NCBI GenBank assembly: GCA_002633025.1
Contig: NMRB01000127.1
Location: 201,085-265,084 of the forward strand
Length of the DNA stretch: 64,000 nucleotides
Source of the DNA: Notospermus geniculatus
Lineage: Eukaryota; Nemertea; Pilidiophora; Heteronemertea; Lineidae
Direction of reading: 5' to 3'
The notes under the pieces are model-generated. The model saw nothing but the letters and a program-made list of their open reading frames with translations, was not told the origin of the DNA and did no database searches. How positions within the stretch are numbered: the first letter of the stretch is position 1; each line of letters opens with the position of its first letter. Made by a program: the position numbers and the translations under genes. Below are positions 35,989 through 48,131 of this stretch, in pieces.

Positions 35989-36526
35989 GTACATACGAAT
36001 GATGAAAAACCCGCATCCTAAATCGCCTCGCAGACAATATCACAACTATCAACACAAAAAGGAAACCGCAAACGCAAACTTTTCATTCCCTAGGCTGCAA
36101 ATTGCCAATCGGTGCACGATATTTCAAAGTGTATCGCTTCAGTGACTGGCAAATTTGGAAACGATTTGTGCGGCGCTATTAGTCACAGGTGAATGTGCAT
36201 TGCGGTGTGACTAGCGAGTCTTGAGCAAATCGCTGCGATTTAGAGTGAATTGATGGGTGCATTGGGACGGAATAAATGGCCGCTGGTATGAAGTATATTG
36301 CTTGGTGACTAACCCCTTCTGTGGCGAACGTGATCAAAAATTTACCAAATGACTAAATCATTGCTAATCATGTCATATTTGTCACTTTTTGTATTCATGC
36401 TTATATTGACTAACCGAGGATTGGATAGAGATATCTTTTATGGAAGGCTGAGAGGCCAGGCAGAATATCCCACTTTTATACAGCCAAGTACAAAAGAAAA
36501 GACGTAAGAGAAGACCTTCCCCCGCT

Positions 36527-36561
36527 ACCACCACCACCACCACCACCGCCGTCACCACCAA
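36527..36561. repeat. (CCA)n trinucleotide repeat
   Basis: About eleven CCA-like triplets with CCG and TCA interruptions. No splice context supports it being coding. Confidence 0.85.
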
Positions 36562-38184
36562 CAGATCATAAAGTGGGAGTCCCTCAATTTATCTCCCATC
36601 AGAACATTTCACGGGATACAATGATAAAAAGTCATTCATCTCAATGTATTCAACGACATGTACCAGTATTCTTGTGAAATTCCACCGACGTGTTACTCAA
36701 CACCAACATTGACTCCTCTGCATGACATCTCATCATGCTGAGGGATAACGCTGGCACAGGTGTCGATTCCTTGAATGCAAAAGTCCCGTCGCAATTTCAA
36801 CACTGTTGACTACGTGACGGAACAATCATGAAAAAATTTGCCGCAATTTCATTCCAAACACTATGGTGTTGTTGCAACGGTTGTCTTTTCAACCACAAAG
36901 CCATCTCTTGATTAGATGTTGGATCGTGTTTGCGGTGCTGCCGTATTCTTGACACAAGCACGCAGATAGAAAAATTGAAAGCGTGCATTCTTTTTAGCCA
37001 CTAATGTAGATCTTTGAATGAATCCTCGGATCATGCTTTGACTCAAGATATCTTCATTGTTTTGAGAGAGTCACAAGTGCAAAGAAAGTTACGCAAGGAG
37101 TTTAGCCTTTGATCACAATACTTTGAAAATAAAACCTGCTGGAAAATTTCAGACCCAAACTCATTCGTCGTATGGTTCTGACTGGGGAGTGACATTAGAG
37201 TGAGCATGCAGTCTGATCAACGGCTGAAGTCCTTCTATATCATATTCCCAAACACAAACGCCAAAGACATTGTCCCTCTGTGATGATACAGTTGCACTCG
37301 AAAATACTGTAATATCGTCAAGAAAGTTTTTGTAAGCCACCTACGAGCAAAATATTTAACCAATTTTTTTTCTTGAATCTGAACAGTAGAATATTGACTG
37401 ATATTCAGGTGGGTAGAGGAACAATGAAAGCCTTTGAAATTGTAGTATTTTCATTTGTTGGTGAAAATACTATCAGACTGATATAGTATTCCAAATATCA
37501 ACAATTGTTAAATTGTATTTAAAACAAAAGCTTCAGGTGTTTGCTCCAAGTACGCCCTGTTTGCTGATATAAATATCTGTTTCATGGAGAAAAAGTCTGT
37601 CTCCCTTTGATCCAGAGCAAAACAAGTACAGTTGCTCAGAGGCAATTGTACTCGACATAAGCAAAGTAGGGAAGGGGGTTGTTTTAGGTTCATGATGTCA
37701 AAAAACAGGAATGAAGTTGGTGAATACTGACATTCAACAGTAAGGTTGCATAGGTAGGGTTAATGTAGTGCTCCTGAGTGAAGCATACGTTGTTTTTCGG
37801 TAGAGGTGGTCACTCATGTAAATAACAAGGTTCACACTGTGACATTCTAATTCGTATGCTGTTCACCCATAGAAATGGAAATGTCCAATCCCGGCCCAAT
37901 GGATGTCTTGAAAGTTCGCTGGAAACACCAAATTTGTATTCTAAGTATACCCCGTCGTTGCTATTATTCATAAAATACGTTTCCAACCAGAGCGATTGCA
38001 TACGATGGCCAGAGACATTAATTTGTCGCCTGGCCAGACATCGTCGATGTATACAAGACTTCGGGTGTATACAGTGCACCACCGCAGGAGTCTTCAACCA
38101 CTTGGCTATGTCCAAGGAGAATGAGACAACGGTTTCATTTGCATTCTGAGCATGTGCAGTGTTGATGTAAACGAGAGATATTAC
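36562..38184. other. no supported gene; one hairpin
   Basis: AT-rich unique sequence with the hairpin at 37443-37472. Frames at 36797-36988 and 37508-37693 are unrecognised. Confidence 0.4.
37443..37472. other. 11-bp perfect hairpin
   Basis: TAGTATTTTCA and TGAAAATACTA pair perfectly around TTTGTTGG. Related TAGTATT words follow at 37480. Confidence 0.5.
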
Positions 38185-38273
38185 CTTCGACATCCTGCAA
38201 TATCCTTCACGAGTGACAGATGAGTCAGCCCAAGTAACGGAGAGGAATTCGTCTTCTATGCGGTCGGCGGATA
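38185..38273 (-). CDS. possible internal exon
   Basis: The minus strand reads SADRIEDEFLSVTWADSS then VTREGYCRMSK up to a donor AAG/GTAATA. The acceptor (CGACTGTAG) lacks a strong pyrimidine tract. The frame continues into a longer 159-codon reading at 37810-38289 that crosses the donor and loses its coding look. Acidic/polar composition with regular hydrophobics looks protein-like. No family recognised. Confidence 0.28.
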
Positions 38274-38289
38274 CTACAGTCGTTTCCAC

Positions 38290-40671
38290 GGACCAGACGG
38301 GTTAAGTGATCTTATCACTGAGTCCAAGTATGTCCACCATGATATGATCTATTGAGGAGATATTGAGGCGGACATGCCACCCGCTGTGAACAATCATTGC
38401 CAACAATAGAGATGATCGTAATCTGATGTCGTAAGTCATCACCGATGGTTTTTAGTAACAGGTGACACGAGGGATGAAGACCCTCGGACATTCAAGGAGG
38501 GATGCCCTGCCATTTGTCACCAATAGATGCGTATATAATGTTACGTATGAACGAAATATGCCATACGGATGATCAAGACCAGGATGGGATCACCATCAAT
38601 TGGGTTGCAGAGCTGAGGAATGTAGTGCGGTAACTCAGAGGAAATGGCCGTCTCAATCTAACCGTTACATTTTTCAGGGGCGCCATGAATAACAAAGGAA
38701 AATAATCTTGTCACTGACGAGATCCGAAAAGCAGGGAATGTAAAAGAAATGTAGTGAACAATGCAATAACTCAAAGTAATGGCCAATAAAGGCAAACTAA
38801 TAGGAGCCCAGCAGATTTTCCAAATATATGGGACGTCATATCAAGTACTGTACAACAAAACCACCAATTTAGAGACGGACATGTTTTCATAGCTCAAGTC
38901 TGGAAGTGGTTTCATTGAAATCCCTGATAGAGCTGATCTTATGACTTGTTCGTATTTTCTTCACAAAACTCTCAAGATCAGACATGATTTTGTCAGCTGA
39001 GTCAATGTGCCTCTAGTTCACTGACTGCTCCAAAGCGAAAGTACTGAATGCGCCTCATCCCCCACTTAGAAGGACTTTTGAGACATCTCCCCTCATGGTA
39101 CTTTCAACTTGTCAAAATCAGGTCTGAACAGTGAATGTGACAGAATATGTATGAGGTAAACACGAGGGTATGCCAGGCTATCACACGCTGCTGTTAATAC
39201 AACCTCCTAGGACATCTTGTGTTATTGACTGTCAACTTCTTTAGGAAATTGCTTTGAGCACGGGATTATTAATGGAAACCGCCAGGAAAGTGATTGAAAG
39301 CAGTTTGTTGAGGGGCATATGAACGGTGAAGGAGACAAAAGAAAGTGACGTTCCAAGGTCGTGCATTACTGAGTTCGTTCGCTCCCTCTGTGGAAGTACA
39401 TGTAGTTCGCCTAAATGCGAAATGACCAGACACCTTGCAGCCAAAAGATGACCAAGCAATGATATTGGTGGGGAAATGACATTTCAACTTCAAGTTCAAG
39501 TCTGTTCAGTCCATATGCAGATTACAGAAGTTGGCCGAAATGACAACTTGACCAAATAATGCACTGCGACTGAAAGGATCAAGGAAAGGTCTACATGTAA
39601 AAGGGGAAATGTCACGTGGAAAAACACACCCTACAAAACTATATGATCACTTTCCAAACTGCTGACTGTTGGCCGATCAGGTTTGAACCATCCAAGTTGG
39701 AAATACCTCACGGATTTTTCCAACGGAAGCGACGTTTTGTTCATGATTCTCTCCACTTTCTATTGAAGACATGCTCTTCAAGTAGCACAACAACATTCTT
39801 CTTGTTGGTGTCGGCAACACTATCAAAGATTGAAACACTGGCCCCGAGCAGCAACAACTGCAACAACCTGCTTCTGTGTTCCAAAAATTAACAGTCGTCG
39901 TACACCTTTTTCTCGTCTTTGATATTCTTGCTTCTCGCACACTTTGAAGTGGTGACATTTCTCCCAGGCATGGTAATGACATCATTCGTTCATTATCACG
40001 ATTGCGCATTACGTTTTTCCGGCTAGTTTCACGGCTGGTGAGAAAACGGAGACATTTCAAACTGTCTTTGATGACTAGATGGATTTATGTATAACTTTCT
40101 TTGATTATTCCAGTTCTAACTGAATTCAAAACTCTGGTATTTGCTTAGCATCATTTTGTTGACAATTGTCGATGGCACCAGTAGTTATGACGTTTGCTGT
40201 ATTCTCAGGAAGAGCGACACAGTTTTCAAGTCTCCTTTCCTTCCATCAGAGATGTTGATCCAGCAACTTGACCGCAACACAATCTGAACTCACGAGTCAT
40301 TACCAACATGGCGAAGCTTCGTCAACATCCCTCCCGGCAACGATTGAAAAAGAGCTACGTGTGATCCGGTCACTTCGGCACAGCGGTCGTCATGTTGACA
40401 CGACGGCTCTTAGCCGTGACATTTGATCATCTCGGACAGACAACAACAAATCAAAGCGTTGATGGAGTGAGTCAATATTGCTGAGTCATGGCAATTATCT
40501 TTCCTTGCCGACCTCTCATTCCACGGTCACCGATTCTTTCTCGATTCTCGACCAAGTGACCCATTGCGCTCGCTGATCAGTTGCCTTCAGCATTCAATGA
40601 TTGGCCGATCATTAGCCTTGGTTTATTGGTTCGCGCTATCACGCCCGTTGCCTTTTGAATATCGTACTCAC
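38290..40671. other. no supported gene
   Basis: Unique sequence. Overlapping opposite-strand frames at 39241-39499 and 39616-40060 show no domain. A short ATG frame, MAKLRQHPSRQRLKKSYV, sits at about 40310 in a CpG-containing stretch, unsupported. Confidence 0.4.
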
Positions 40672-40717
40672 TTCATCACGCACCTCGATCATGCGTTCTG
40701 TATCCTCATTACTTGTC
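40672..40717 (-). CDS. possible internal exon
   Basis: On the minus strand an acceptor (TATTGCTGTCACTATATAG) and a good donor (GAA/GTGAGTACG) bound 46 bases that read TSNEDTERMIEVRDE after one carried-over base, ending at a codon boundary. The strongly charged, low-bias composition looks like real coding sequence. The same acceptor bases read on the plus strand as a TATA-like CTATATAG, giving a competing explanation (a plus-strand promoter with CCAAT words at 40602 and 40626 and ATG at 40811). No family recognised. Confidence 0.32.
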
Positions 40718-41023
40718 CTATATAGTGACAGCAATATTCCATAGACCATGCTAGATTCCGTGCTGGCTCGTTTCAAAAGCAACACTGAACTGGAAAGAAC
40801 GTCACAAAAATGTTCTCAACCATCTCTTTTGTAAGTTTAATGCGGTAGTAGAAAGGATGCTGTGCTCACCACAAGGTGTGGGTACAACTCCTAAAATGAC
40901 CACATTAGTACCCATTGTCCACCGACGTGGATCCTGAACCATCCGGGTCAATGCAATGCTCCTCCCCTCGCACTTTGCCATGATTGTAGGAGCGGTACGG
41001 ACCGTAAATGGTAATGAACTTCT

Positions 41024-41190
41024 TCAGTTTCTCTGTCTACAGTATTTGAACACAACGTTTTCACTAGTTCTTCCCTGGTCGTTGACCAGTGTACAAAGTG
41101 TCGTTGACCAGTGTACAAGAGCCACCTGTACACTATCAACGACCAGGGAAGCACTGGTGGAAACGTTGTGTTCAAACAGAGAGAAACAGG
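41024..41190. mobile_element. palindromic MITE
   Basis: Left arm TTTGAACACAACGTTTTCACTAG and CCCTGGTCGTTGACCAGTGTAC are mirrored by GTACACTATCAACGACCAGGG and CACTGGTGGAAACGTTGTGTTCAAA. A 20-base piece, TCGTTGACCAGTGTACAAAG, is tandemly duplicated in the left arm. Outer CAGTTTCTCTGT and AGAGAGAAAC extend the symmetry. Three short frames cross it, all artefacts. Confidence 0.82.
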
Positions 41191-42580
41191 AAGTTATGTC
41201 ATTACATGTATTTTTTTGTCCTATCTAAAATGCCACTCAAAGAATTGACCGTAAATGGCCTGAGTTTCTGAGTTTCCCGCCCTTTTTGCGTCCTTTAGCC
41301 ATTATAGGAATGATAGATGACGTAAGGTCAAGGAGTACCAGCAAGCCAGATGGAAGCTTTCTCAGTTTCAAAGAGTTAACATGTTAAAAGATCAACCCAT
41401 GCTAAATGACTCTTGTAATGCCTACAGTCTCTGGTGATGCAATTTACCGACTAACCACATAAATCAACCGCCTATAAAATGTGCAAACATAACACGCAGA
41501 CCTCGAGGGACGAATTACTCCGCACCCGACGTGGAGATATGAAAAATTGCTTGGTTAGTGTTAGTTTGTCATAATCAGAAATCAAGCGGCGATTAGGTGT
41601 AGGTAGAACATTTATTACTTGCCTCTAGTGTGAAAGTCGTGATTTCCATCTCACGTATATATGACGTTACTCACTTGTCCCATTGGTGAAATTGTAAAAA
41701 TTAGATGGCACCAAAGATACGATGAATCAACTTAACTGACAGTGCTGTCTGTTGTTAAGTACCGGTAGTGACACCACTTGTGGGACTTCGCAGCAACGTG
41801 AGTCTACTCAGACACAAAACAAAGAAGCCTTCCAGACAAGATGAACAAAGGTCAATAACCCTTCTTAAGGGTTCCGTATTCAACCCTTGCGAAAGTCGAC
41901 GAGGGATGTGCACTCGTCGCACAATGTACAGTGCATGCACGTACATTTTCCTCCTCTGAGGTCTTTCGCAATGGGCCTATTGATTAGGAAACATTTGGAA
42001 AGGGAATCTGAGGTAAGGATGATTCACCTGTATCTTAGACTGTAAGTTTGTGTTGATGTAACAAAAAAGGCTGGAAGAAGAACGGTTTCTTCAACAAAGA
42101 ACATCCAGTCCAATAAACTATGCCAATGTGCATATAAACTACCTGATTGCAAAACGTTCCCTCAACTCTCAAATCAATTCGTGAAAAAAATATGCAGAAA
42201 TGGCCGCCATTGTGATTTATTTCATGCATGAATGGAGATGTAACAAATAGCACACAACGGCACTCGCGAAGTGACAGAAACGGACGACATGTATGCCGTA
42301 CCTCCAAGATAAATTCTCTCATTGATCATTCCTGACAAATTGCGCCCTAAGCCATGGTGCAGATTTTGTCGATGACAAATGTCATGATTTTAAATTTATG
42401 ATCTCTTAACGTGATTGGCTTCGTCGAAATTAAAGATTCGGGCTCACCGCACAGAATGTGTGAGCATATCTCATTTGTCAAGAGAAGCAACAATTCTTTA
42501 AATACACAATGTTCAATAAAGTTTTTCCTGGCGTAAGAACATATTGAAATGACATTGACCCAATTCACATTTGGTGATCT

Positions 42581-42689
42581 GGCCCCGTATTCATAAAGCT
42601 ACTTAAGTCTAAGTATGATACTTATCTTTTGTGTTGAACAAAGGATAAGTGTCATACTTAGACTTAAGTAGTTTTATGAATACGGGGCC
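42581..42689. mobile_element. GGCCCCGTATTCATAA palindromic MITE, copy 1
   Basis: A nearly perfect 109-base hairpin: GGCCCCGTATTCATAAAGC at left, TTTATGAATACGGGGCC at right, with CTTAAGTCTAAGTATGATAC / GTGTCATACTTAGACTTAAG inside and a central TTATCTTTTGTGTTGAACAA loop. Two more copies lie at 50424 and 60621. It has no coding capacity. Confidence 0.9.
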
Positions 42690-42939
42690 TGGTGGCACAG
42701 AATATCCCGATTTCTCTGTACTAACTTAATACGACGGCCGTATCATGTACCATCATGAGTGTTGTCTTCACTCACGAACAAACCAACCAACCCAATAATA
42801 CTTATTCCCCCATCTGCCTAAAAGCCCTGAGGAAGTATTTCTTACACTTAATGGACACAATCGCCACCACTCAGGCTGCCAGTTTTACTTAACACCATTC
42901 ACTCAACACATATAGTAAGGAATCAACTGCTGCCAAACT

Positions 42940-43135
42940 CGGTCACTTGGGTGTTGGTCGACCTCAGTGGCAGGGGCGTGTGGTGTGCAGGGCGTCCCAT
43001 TCCACGCAGGGCTCTCTTGGTCACCTGGGTGTTGGTCGCCTTCATTGACAAGAGCTTGTGGTGCAAGGCTCACTCCATCCTTGGGTGGTTGTCGACCTCA
43101 AGGGCTGGTGCACTCCCAGAGAGTTTTATGTCCTA
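42940..43135. repeat. diverged tandem repeat, about 75-bp unit
   Basis: Copies start GGTCACTTGGGTGTTGGTCGACCTC, GGTCACCTGGGTGTTGGTCGCCTTC and CTTGGGTGGTTGTCGACCTC, with GGTGTGCAGGGC or GGTGCAAGGCTC following. Frames through it are artefacts. Confidence 0.65.
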
Positions 43136-45118
43136 AACCTCTCAAGTGCACTTTGTGAGTTACCAGTCACCCCTAACCATTCTGTACATTCGGAGACTTT
43201 TTCAACAGTTCTGGAACTTGCACAAAGCAAGTCTGATACTTCGAGTCACACAATCTTGTATTGATAACGATAGACACTGAGACGAATTAGTCCCGTCAGA
43301 CACACCACACCCTCAATTGTTCTCCAAAGAGATAGAACGCACCATCACCGACAATCACCTAGCATCACTCATCAAAATATGATTAGGAAAAGAATGTGTA
43401 GGTTGATAAACTAAACATCCCCTCGTCTGCTCATCCATGTCACTCTATGATATCCATATACCATTTTGTCGACGCCAAATCGATGAGTGAAAAAATCCGC
43501 GCCTTGGGGTACAGATAAAAGCAGAAATAACAAATGATTTTTGCAGAGGTAGTCAACATTTGGGTGTGGTGCACTACGGGAGACGATCAGGTGCTGTCTG
43601 GGTATGATTGGATGACCTTCTCACGTCCCCAACTCTATCGATATTCCTGACTCTTTTGAAGTTTTACAGTCGAAAACAAAACAAAAATAGAAGTCAGTGA
43701 TCTAAAGAGTTCCAGTTTGACCTTACTGTCCTCTCCTGTATTGAAGGCAGCACTGAGCTCATCGAGTGACCTGAAAGTGGTGAATACATGCATAAACCTG
43801 CCATTCCCAGAATTAGGAAGAATTTTACGTAGCTATCAAGGCAGCCATCTTCAGAAGCATTTCTGGAAAATATTTTTCACCAATGAACTGACAGACCATG
43901 ACACTGAGTGATCCAAAGAATTCACTGAATGGCCTCGAAATGGCACCAATCTTGAAATACCAAGGCTACCGTCACTTCGCCTTCAGACTAGGTTCCACTC
44001 AGATCGAGCGTAGTTCGAGGGTATAACGATATGATGGTTCAAGATGAGAAATGGTGAATAGCTGCCATTCGCAAAAGCAAGGAACTATTTCAAGTTGCCA
44101 CCAACAGAACGATCCTAGCATCTCTCATGTCCTTCAGCTAACAGCGGACACTGACACTCATGTCCAACACATGCTATCTATGTACCGTTATTGTCACTTA
44201 TAGATGATGTACGCCCCAGCTCATTCCTGCTGACTTTTATTACTTGGAGGCTGGCGTAATATGGAGATGATAGGCAAGAATTTAGTGTCAGAACATGCTG
44301 TGAGTACGCAGAGTGGACCACAGCTTGATATGATGCTGGTCATCTCAATTGATTTCGACCGCACGACTGGCATTTCCTGTAAAGGTTTGGTTTTGGGACA
44401 CCATCATGGATGTCATTCCGCTGGACGTGGATGCACATGCAGTACATTGCTGTGTGGACCCTCTGGAAGTGGATGTACATCTACATGTACATGAATCAGA
44501 CGACTCGCAGTGTACAGTGTATATGGACGGCTTGTTGACCCTCCAGTCACTCAAAATAAATGCAGTGAAAAACCGAAAAATAGCATTCAGTGTCTTTCTG
44601 TTGACCTTTCAGTCCTAGCTGCATGCCGCATCGCAGGTTCAACTTCTTTACTGTGTGGCCACACATCTTGACACCAAGCCGACGGTCACTTCGCCCCTTC
44701 GACTAACACTCAGCAAGAGTAGGAGTGATTGGAACGCTAGTCAGGGCAAGATAGGCCAAGGAGCTAGGGGACGCTGCTGTTGTCAGAAAAAACTTAAGAG
44801 AAATGTGCCAGCCCACTGCACCATTTCTAGTCTCTCAACTTATGAAGTGATCAGAGGAATCACAGCCTATTAAGTCACATTTTTTTCCACTCTACAACCA
44901 ATTACAATGGCAATGACGGCCATATTTAATGCAAACATTAATCTGCAGATTACACAAGTTTACCAGATCATAAATCCATCACGTTTAGAGGACATTGCAA
45001 TTATCTGGCAGCGAGGGTAATTGAGACCTGCTGCGGCCATTTTCTGGTCGTGGACGGGCAGTAAAAGTACCAATTTTCTACTGCCTTCCTCATTTTCATG
45101 TAATGAGGGGTTTTTAAT
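43136..45118. other. no supported gene
   Basis: Unique sequence. Frames at 44261-44618 include a start-like MEMIGKNLVSEHA ending at a donor-like GTGAGTACG (about 44300), but the acceptor side is poor. TACATGTACATG words lie near 44480. Confidence 0.35.
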
Positions 45119-45162
45119 GCTCGCAGCCAACGTCATCGTAAACGGTGACGCAGGGAGCGAGC
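45119..45162. repeat. short palindrome related to 1957-2062
   Basis: GCTCGCAGCCAACGTCATCG at left and CGGTGACGCAGGGAGCGAGC at right are imperfectly inverted. The right arm matches the CTTGCTCCCTACGTCACCG unit of the first palindrome at most positions. Confidence 0.5.
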
Positions 45163-45274
45163 GGAAAGAGGTCCTGATTACCTCACGATTGATGTCCTAA
45201 GGATGGTCTTCCTGGTAATGTCACTGAGTGTGCTAGACTGACGTACCCAAAATTTGGTTATAATCCGGTACATA

Positions 45275-45420
45275 CAAATCTGTTTTAGTAGACTCCTTTC
45301 AGCTGCTATCGCACTGCTTTACCTTGCTTGCCACACAAGCTCAACAGAGACAAGCGCCCAGCGTTCTCCCATAGAGCTGTTGTATGGAACAAGGCCTCAT
45401 GGACGTGAACACGGTTGGAA
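45275..45420 (+). pseudogene. Ty3/gypsy-type integrase relic
   Basis: The plus strand reads LLSAAIALLYLACHTSS then TETSAQRSPIELLYGTRPHGR. The tail fits the well-known C-terminal end of gypsy-class integrase cores, where a leucine/alanine-rich helix with a tyrosine is followed by SP-x-ELLYG and R-G residues. Only this short piece survives: no reverse transcriptase, protease or zinc finger is seen around it and no long terminal repeat was found. It is a dead fragment of a retrotransposon. It is unrelated in strand to the minus-strand coding-like islands just to the right. Confidence 0.5.
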
Positions 45421-45647
45421 AGCCCCCTGCCCCCTGCAATCAGAGACCGGGTGCTTTGGGTACCCCCTAACTTACTACCTCAATAGGTGTCACTAGTGGT
45501 TAAATCTATTGAATTGAAAGGGACATTCAGGTCCAGGTCAATTTCCCACACAAAAGGCATCCATTGTATAGGACCTGATTACTGTGTGCTGCCCTCTATC
45601 ACAGTTATGATCCCCATTGTCCCAGTGGATTAAGCCTTCGTGAAGGA

Positions 45648-45840
45648 TTATGTCACTAATACCCATTGAGAGTGCATCGCCGCCAATGCATCACCGTTGT
45701 ATTGAGGACTTGCATTTTCCTCTGGTACACCAATACCAGGCAAAGGCAGGAAATTGCTGTTGGTTCGTTGGATTCTTTTGGTAACATCAACTACTCTTTG
45801 TAACACCGTAACAGAACAAGCGGGGAAAGGGTTAAGCACA
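45648..45840 (-). CDS. coding-like island ending in a stop
   Basis: On the minus strand the last 60 or so codons before TAA read SVDVLNPFPACSVTVLQRVV, then on to KRIQRTNSNFLPLPGIGVPE and NASPQYNGDALAAMHSQW. The composition (Pro/Gly turns, few rare residues) looks protein-like. An AG before the first Ser is a possible but pyrimidine-poor acceptor. It may be a terminal exon or a retroelement remnant. No family recognised. Confidence 0.25.
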
Positions 45841-45956
45841 TCTACTGAACTGATTGGTGACTTTCTCATATGTGATTTATCACACTTCCGATTCATTGAG
45901 TTCGTTGTAAATAAAGTTGTTATCTTTTGAGGCGGAAGTTTTGTGAAATCTATCAC

Positions 45957-47351
45957 TTCTTATCGGAACTGGGATATTAATATTGAGGAAAATTTGATGT
46001 GTTTATGGGGGTGCTAAAGAAATATAGGGCGATCTTTAGGGAAATAAATGATTATGAATGAGGGATTACTGGTTTTAGAGGTTGATCGCAAATTGAATGG
46101 ATGGCAGTCAGGGAAGAGGACAGGCTCTATGACATGGTGCCATCTCATTTGTATATGAACCAGGTTATCAGAAAGGGTTACACGTTACAGAGTAAACCAT
46201 TTATTCTTGGTAAGAATGGTACCGTCCGGCTACAACCAAAGTCAGTGCATAGAATGACGTAGGATTTGGCTGTAGGTGCCTGAGTGGGCCAGTGTAAGCA
46301 TCAGTGCCCATCACCTCTGATATTGCAGCTCTAAGAAAGATAGGGGACTACGTCTTCATTAGAGCAGTTTTTCTCTGGGGTACCACATTTCTTTCGCTGT
46401 ATATAGGCCTGTTTCCACGACAGCATCCCCCGCACTTCGCTTGGATACCCCTAGCCTTTTGTCCATTGTTGCAATGTCTGTCAGCGAGTTCTTGACTTTT
46501 GTAAGACATTACAAACATGATGACTATGAAACCACTGGGTAAGCGTGGGAAACTGCCTCGGTGGAAATAAGTCCTCAGCATTCAATCACCACCCACAATG
46601 TCTACGAACTGAAAATGCTGTCTTCTCTCTACACCACTAATGATTACTCCAGCTTTTACATTTCACATATCAAAAAATCCTAGTGAATTCAACCTGACAT
46701 TTCAAATAACACGTCAGTATCATTATCAAAATCGCACATTGGTACCGAACTATTGAAATTCAGTTAAAAACGTTCAAATATTCATCACGACTTTCTTCCC
46801 AAAGGTACTGAAATATTCACAAGAAAATGATGTCGATTCCTTCATGACCTCAATAAGAGCAAAGTTCATTTGAAAATTTAATTACGTTTTTGCCCATTAC
46901 TCATTGCCATCGCTTTTCCGTTTTGGTACTCAGTTCATGTCTGGCCAAATTGGACTTGGTTATTGATCAAGGAACTCCTCACTTATTGTATATGGTTGGA
47001 GTTAAAGGGAGAGCTGACCAGCCAAACTTCAAGTGTATGATAAACCATAGTTGGTTCGGTGAGAAATGACACAGAAGTCGATCGACAAGTATTGGCAGAG
47101 TTGCTGCTAAAAACAAAAGACTCGTTCTGTTCTGCCGCCGTGTCCCGGGGCCTTATGATCACCTTGACAGAATGAACCAAGTGTTTCTGGACTGTGCATC
47201 AGCGAATGAATACTAAGAATCAAGCCCGGGATCAAGAGCCAATGAATAAATGCAAGAGTAAAAGTTCATCCACAGGTGAATTGAGATCAGCTTCGCCCTG
47301 AACGCTGATTGCTTTTCAAGAAACTTTATACAGAATTAGCATCGTTATACC
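45957..47351. other. no supported gene
   Basis: If the minus-strand exon at 47352-47600 is real, the right part of this stretch would be its 3' untranslated region. No AATAAA was recognised close downstream of that stop. The 46983-47180 minus frame is unrecognised. Confidence 0.35.
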
Positions 47352-47600
47352 CTAAGGCAGCTGCTGAAAGACCCAGACAGCAATCAGGATAAACAAACCC
47401 CCAGAGAGCAGGGTAAATAACCCTTCTAGAATGAGGTAAACACATCGAGGTATCGGCGCACCGCGAGCCACTCGACATTGGTGATTGAATACACTGGCAT
47501 ACCCTTGAGCGAGGTTGTTACACTGTGATTTATTCAACATCGATCCCACAATTCCGAGGAACACAATCAACGCCTCTTGAAGGATGCGTATATTGGTGCC
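47352..47600 (-). CDS. possible terminal exon of a multipass membrane protein
   Basis: From a GCCAAG acceptor the minus strand is open for 82 codons and ends in TAG. It has a first hydrophobic helix (about residues 8-22, ALIVFLGIVGSML), then a polar loop with two cysteines (SQCNN and NHQCR), then a long second helix (about residues 52-79, CVYLILEGLFTLLSGGLF onward) and a short QQLP tail. Two helices joined by a cysteine-bearing loop and followed by a short tail would suit the last half of a four-helix protein of claudin, MARVEL or MS4A shape. That is a topology match only; no signature motif is present. Upstream exons were not found; the minus frame at 47868-48131 is not convincing. The hydrophobic pattern makes chance less likely than for other frames here. 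Confidence 0.4.
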   Translation of the reverse strand, partial: GTNIRILQEALIVFLGIVGSMLNKSQCNNLAQGYASVFNHQCRVARGAPIPRCVYLILEGLFTLLSGGLFILIAVWVFQQLP

Positions 47601-47867
47601 CTTGGCAGAGGTTATTACCAAAATATATTGATTTGGCAAGCAGGGTGTCAAGGGCCAGACACAGGACAGGATTATGCTAATATGTCTCGAATTTTGGGGA
47701 TGCATACGTGGTCAGACTGCATATATCAATCCAATCATTGGAATCAGATTGTGGTGGTGCGCCAGAAGCTTGTCGCTCTCTCGAGACCACGGCCGTAACT
47801 CAGAATGTCCCACTTTTTTTAATCCAATAGCCGACCAACCATTTTCAATACTGGGAATTCCCGACCA

Positions 47868-48131
47868 TCATTGGACACCAAGCGTCACATCATGAGAAGG
47901 GTGTATGTGAGGATGACATTTCCAAAGGAAAGTGATCTCCGGTGAAAGAACAGGTCTGACTCTACTAATGTCATAACCTGAGAGCATAATTCCCGGTAAT
48001 TGCATTCCAAAAATAGACAAATATATCTTTGATTCCGATTCCAACCAAATTACAGCCCCAGGCTTACTTTTTATATGACTCAGAAGACGAAGAAAGAGAA
48101 TATGCAAGATCCAGCGAAAATCTTCTGCCAC
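47868..48131 (-). other. unassigned open frame
   Basis: An 87-codon minus-strand frame just upstream of the possible membrane-protein exon. It has mixed composition and no clear splice sites in frame, and is reported only because of its position. Confidence 0.15.

Noticed and set aside
37810-38184. Rest of the 159-codon minus frame beyond the donor
   Set aside because: Coding look ends at the donor at 38184; the remainder resembles an intron read through.
40718-40830. Plus-strand TATA promoter with a first exon MFSTISF
   Set aside because: The TATA-like bases double as the acceptor of a better-supported minus-strand exon; both cannot be claimed.
40957-41271. Frames of 60-90 codons on both strands
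   Set aside because: They lie inside a palindromic MITE and are mirror images of each other.
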